A stretch of 64,000 nt of DNA, from NCBI GenBank assembly GCA_009782405.1, contig WRJC01000001.1:1-64000 (forward strand). Direction: 5' to 3'. Below the pieces are notes generated by a model. That model did no database searches. It worked only from the letters and a program-made list of their open reading frames with translations, and was not told where the DNA came from. Below, piece after piece: positions 62,705 to 64,000 of this stretch. The position numbers were made by a program, and so were the translations under genes. The DNA is from Oscillospiraceae bacterium. GTDB lineage: Bacteria; Bacillota_A; Clostridia; Oscillospirales; WRJC01. The first letter of the stretch is position 1, and every line of letters begins with the position of its first letter.

Positions 62705-63312
62705 AAATTCACCCACAAAGCGGGGCGAACGCCGAAGTACGCGCATTCATATTCTACATGCTCGCCAACGACGTGTATGGCGCCGCGGCCGGAAACAAAC
62801 GCGGCAAAATCATACCAGCGACCGGGAGACCGCAGCCACCAACAATTCCATTTATTTTGATTATTTTCAAATTCCGCCACCCTGTCTTTGTCATATTCGT
62901 TGGATAAATAATAACCGTAATCGTGCGCAAACAATTTATTGCCGTCCCAGTTCAATCGTTTCATGTTTTGATAATCCCCGCTGTTTCCGAAATATTTGTC
63001 TGCTTCTTCAAGGCTTAATAAAAATATTTTATCATCCGTCGCGTTGCCGCCGCTTATGTCGAACCACAAATTATCATCGTTCGCTATAGTTGTCCTGGCA
63101 ATCATGCTCTTTTCTGTTTCGTTAAATTTATTGTAAAATTCTTCGTTCAGGTATTTACGCAGTTCGCATGTTTCCCATGTGACGTCTTCGTATTCGTCGT
63201 GATACTCTCTCTTTTCGATTATTTTATCGCTCAGCAATAAAGCCTTGCCGTCTTGAACATCAAGTACACGCCAATCATACCCGCCGAATTTTATTATATC
63301 TCCTGTATTCAT
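62701..63312 (-). CDS. DUF6273-like protein
   Basis: ATG 63312 has GGAGG ten bases upstream. The 203-residue protein starts TGDIIKFGGYDWRVLDVQDG and ends CWWLRSPGRWYDFAAFV then YFGVRPALWVNL, the pattern of the DUF6273 domain found in many Firmicutes surface or accessory proteins. No signal peptide is seen, so it is probably cytoplasmic. The function is unknown. It is in a run of four co-directional small genes. Confidence 0.7.
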   Translation of the reverse strand: MNTGDIIKFGGYDWRVLDVQDGKALLLSDKIIEKREYHDEYEDVTWETCELRKYLNEEFYNKFNETEKSMIARTTIANDDNLWFDISGGNATDDKIFLLSLEEADKYFGNSGDYQNMKRLNWDGNKLFAHDYGYYLSNEYDKDRVAEFENNQNKWNCWWLRSPGRWYDFAAFVSGRGAIHVVGEHVEYECAYFGVRPALWVNL

Positions 63313-63334
63313 TATTATATTTACCTCCAAAACG

Positions 63335-63721
63335 CTATTTTGTAAATATCTTATCAACCACTTCAAGGGTGTTTATGTCAATATCAAACGCAAAACAGTT
63401 AAATGTCGTCACTCTCAGAATATTGTCCGAAATTTTTACTGCTCCGGTATATTGTTCATCCGGCGTCATCAAAAGACCTGACGGGATTATTTGCTTGATA
63501 TTCCAAAGAACATTGCACTCTTTATCAACGGCATAGATATTGTTGAGCGGCTGTTTTGACATATCTATCGAACGCTGACCGTTCACATAATCAATATTGC
63601 CGAGAAGAACGATCCATAAATCAGAGAACTCCAGAACCGTTTCAATTCCGTCGCCGAAAGAAATCTGACGTTCCCCTATAAAAAGAGTTTTCCCGCCGTC
63701 GTTGTTGTTCATATTTATCAT
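63335..63721 (-). CDS. Small unknown protein
   Basis: ATG 63721 follows GAGGACAG. The 128-residue protein is beta-rich, with WIVLLGNIDYVNGQRSIDMS and NIYAVDKECNVLWNIKQI resembling repeats that compare a current and stored value, but no family is recognised. It lies between the DUF6273-like gene and the gene at the window edge. Confidence 0.5.
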   Translation of the reverse strand: MINMNNNDGGKTLFIGERQISFGDGIETVLEFSDLWIVLLGNIDYVNGQRSIDMSKQPLNNIYAVDKECNVLWNIKQIIPSGLLMTPDEQYTGAVKISDNILRVTTFNCFAFDIDINTLEVVDKIFTK

Positions 63722-63756
63722 ATCTGTCCTCGTTTCCCGAAAAAATTATATAAATT

Positions 63757-64000
63757 CTATCCGATACACTCGGATTCCCAGTATGTAACGCCGCCGTCGT
63801 GGGCGATTTTCCCGTTTTTTGACATATCAATAAGCCCTCTGCCGCTTACCGACACTGTAAATAGTATATCTGACGATTCGGAAAACCCAAAATACTCAAA
63901 TCCCCCGACGGCGCAAGTTCCTTTGCATATCCAGCCGTCGGGATTTTCGGCAAACGGGATTTGCTCCAAAATATTATTTATTCTGGTTCTGTGCTGTTGA
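63757..64000 (-). CDS. C-terminal part of an unknown protein (5' end outside window)
   Basis: The frame is open from the right edge to the stop at 63757-63759, about 81 residues. A TTG at 63969 could be a start but no ribosome site supports it, so the gene probably continues outside. The visible part (KGTCAVGGFEYFGFSESSD, then ISDMSKNG-like) has no recognised domain. It is in the same direction as the small genes that follow. Confidence 0.45.
   Translation of the reverse strand, partial: QQHRTRINNILEQIPFAENPDGWICKGTCAVGGFEYFGFSESSDILFTVSVSGRGLIDMSKNGKIAHDGGVTYWESECIG

Overview
The window looks like a chromosomal piece of a Gram-positive, low-to-mid GC bacterium, most likely an uncultured member of the Clostridia (Bacillota). 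The reasons are strong GGAGG-type ribosome binding sites, many near-consensus sigma-A promoters with 17-base spacers, LPXTG-like and NPKTG-like wall-sorting signals, a class C sortase pilus locus, S-layer homology (SLH) repeats, lipoproteins with a Cys lipobox, a YhaO/YhaN pair, the ACT-domain/PFL-family pair and a TetR-controlled ABC exporter. No rRNA, phage module or CRISPR array is visible. Family calls below come from reading motifs; no database search was run.

Region by region: 1-4.3 kb holds the tail of one SLH surface protein, an Rpn-like nuclease, and a large RCC1-repeat SLH protein whose last 186 bases nearly duplicate the window's first bases. From 4.4 to 14.4 kb come two uroporphyrinogen-decarboxylase-fold (URO-D) proteins, a convergent Gfo/Idh/MocA oxidoreductase, pgsA, a PHP-domain protein, cysS, a third URO-D protein, a solute-binding lipoprotein and a CBM9-like wall protein. 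From 14.5 to 23.0 kb everything is on the minus strand: a TetR/ABC exporter operon, then a URO-D - XpaC-like - solute-binding/VWA - PotD-like group, preceded by a short Rpn-like nuclease. From 23.2 to 25.9 kb lies a prs-guaB purine pair. From 26.0 to 27.2 kb is a small AT-rich accessory patch. From 29.4 to 39.7 kb runs a long plus-strand block: ACT, PFL, thymidylate synthase, Ddl, MurI, a DUF1934-like protein, S41 protease, YhaO and YhaN. From 39.8 to 47 kb are a carbohydrate-binding-like surface protein, mgtA with an elaborate leader, adenosylhomocysteinase and a catalytically degraded LytM protein. From 47 to 48.8 kb are a second membrane-anchored binding protein and an aldo/keto reductase.

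From 48.9 to 60.8 kb lies a minus-strand surface-appendage locus. In transcription order it contains a giant LPETGG adhesin with an N-terminal Cys/His repeat, a coiled-coil protein, signal peptidase I, a major pilin, a class C sortase and a second sortase substrate. The adhesin and coiled-coil genes share a promoter element: two direct repeats with an 11-base period, each ending exactly 10 bases before a TATAAT.

After a tRNA-Gln(UUG) gene, 61.1-64 kb is an AT-rich accessory end with a broken IS982-type transposase that has cut off a neighbouring gene, followed by small unknown proteins including a DUF6273-like one.

The two most notable signals are regulatory. One is the mgtA leader, with a consensus promoter, a 55-codon leader ORF with an early Pro/Asp-containing stretch, and two mutually exclusive hairpins. 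The other is the shared direct-repeat promoter of the appendage locus.
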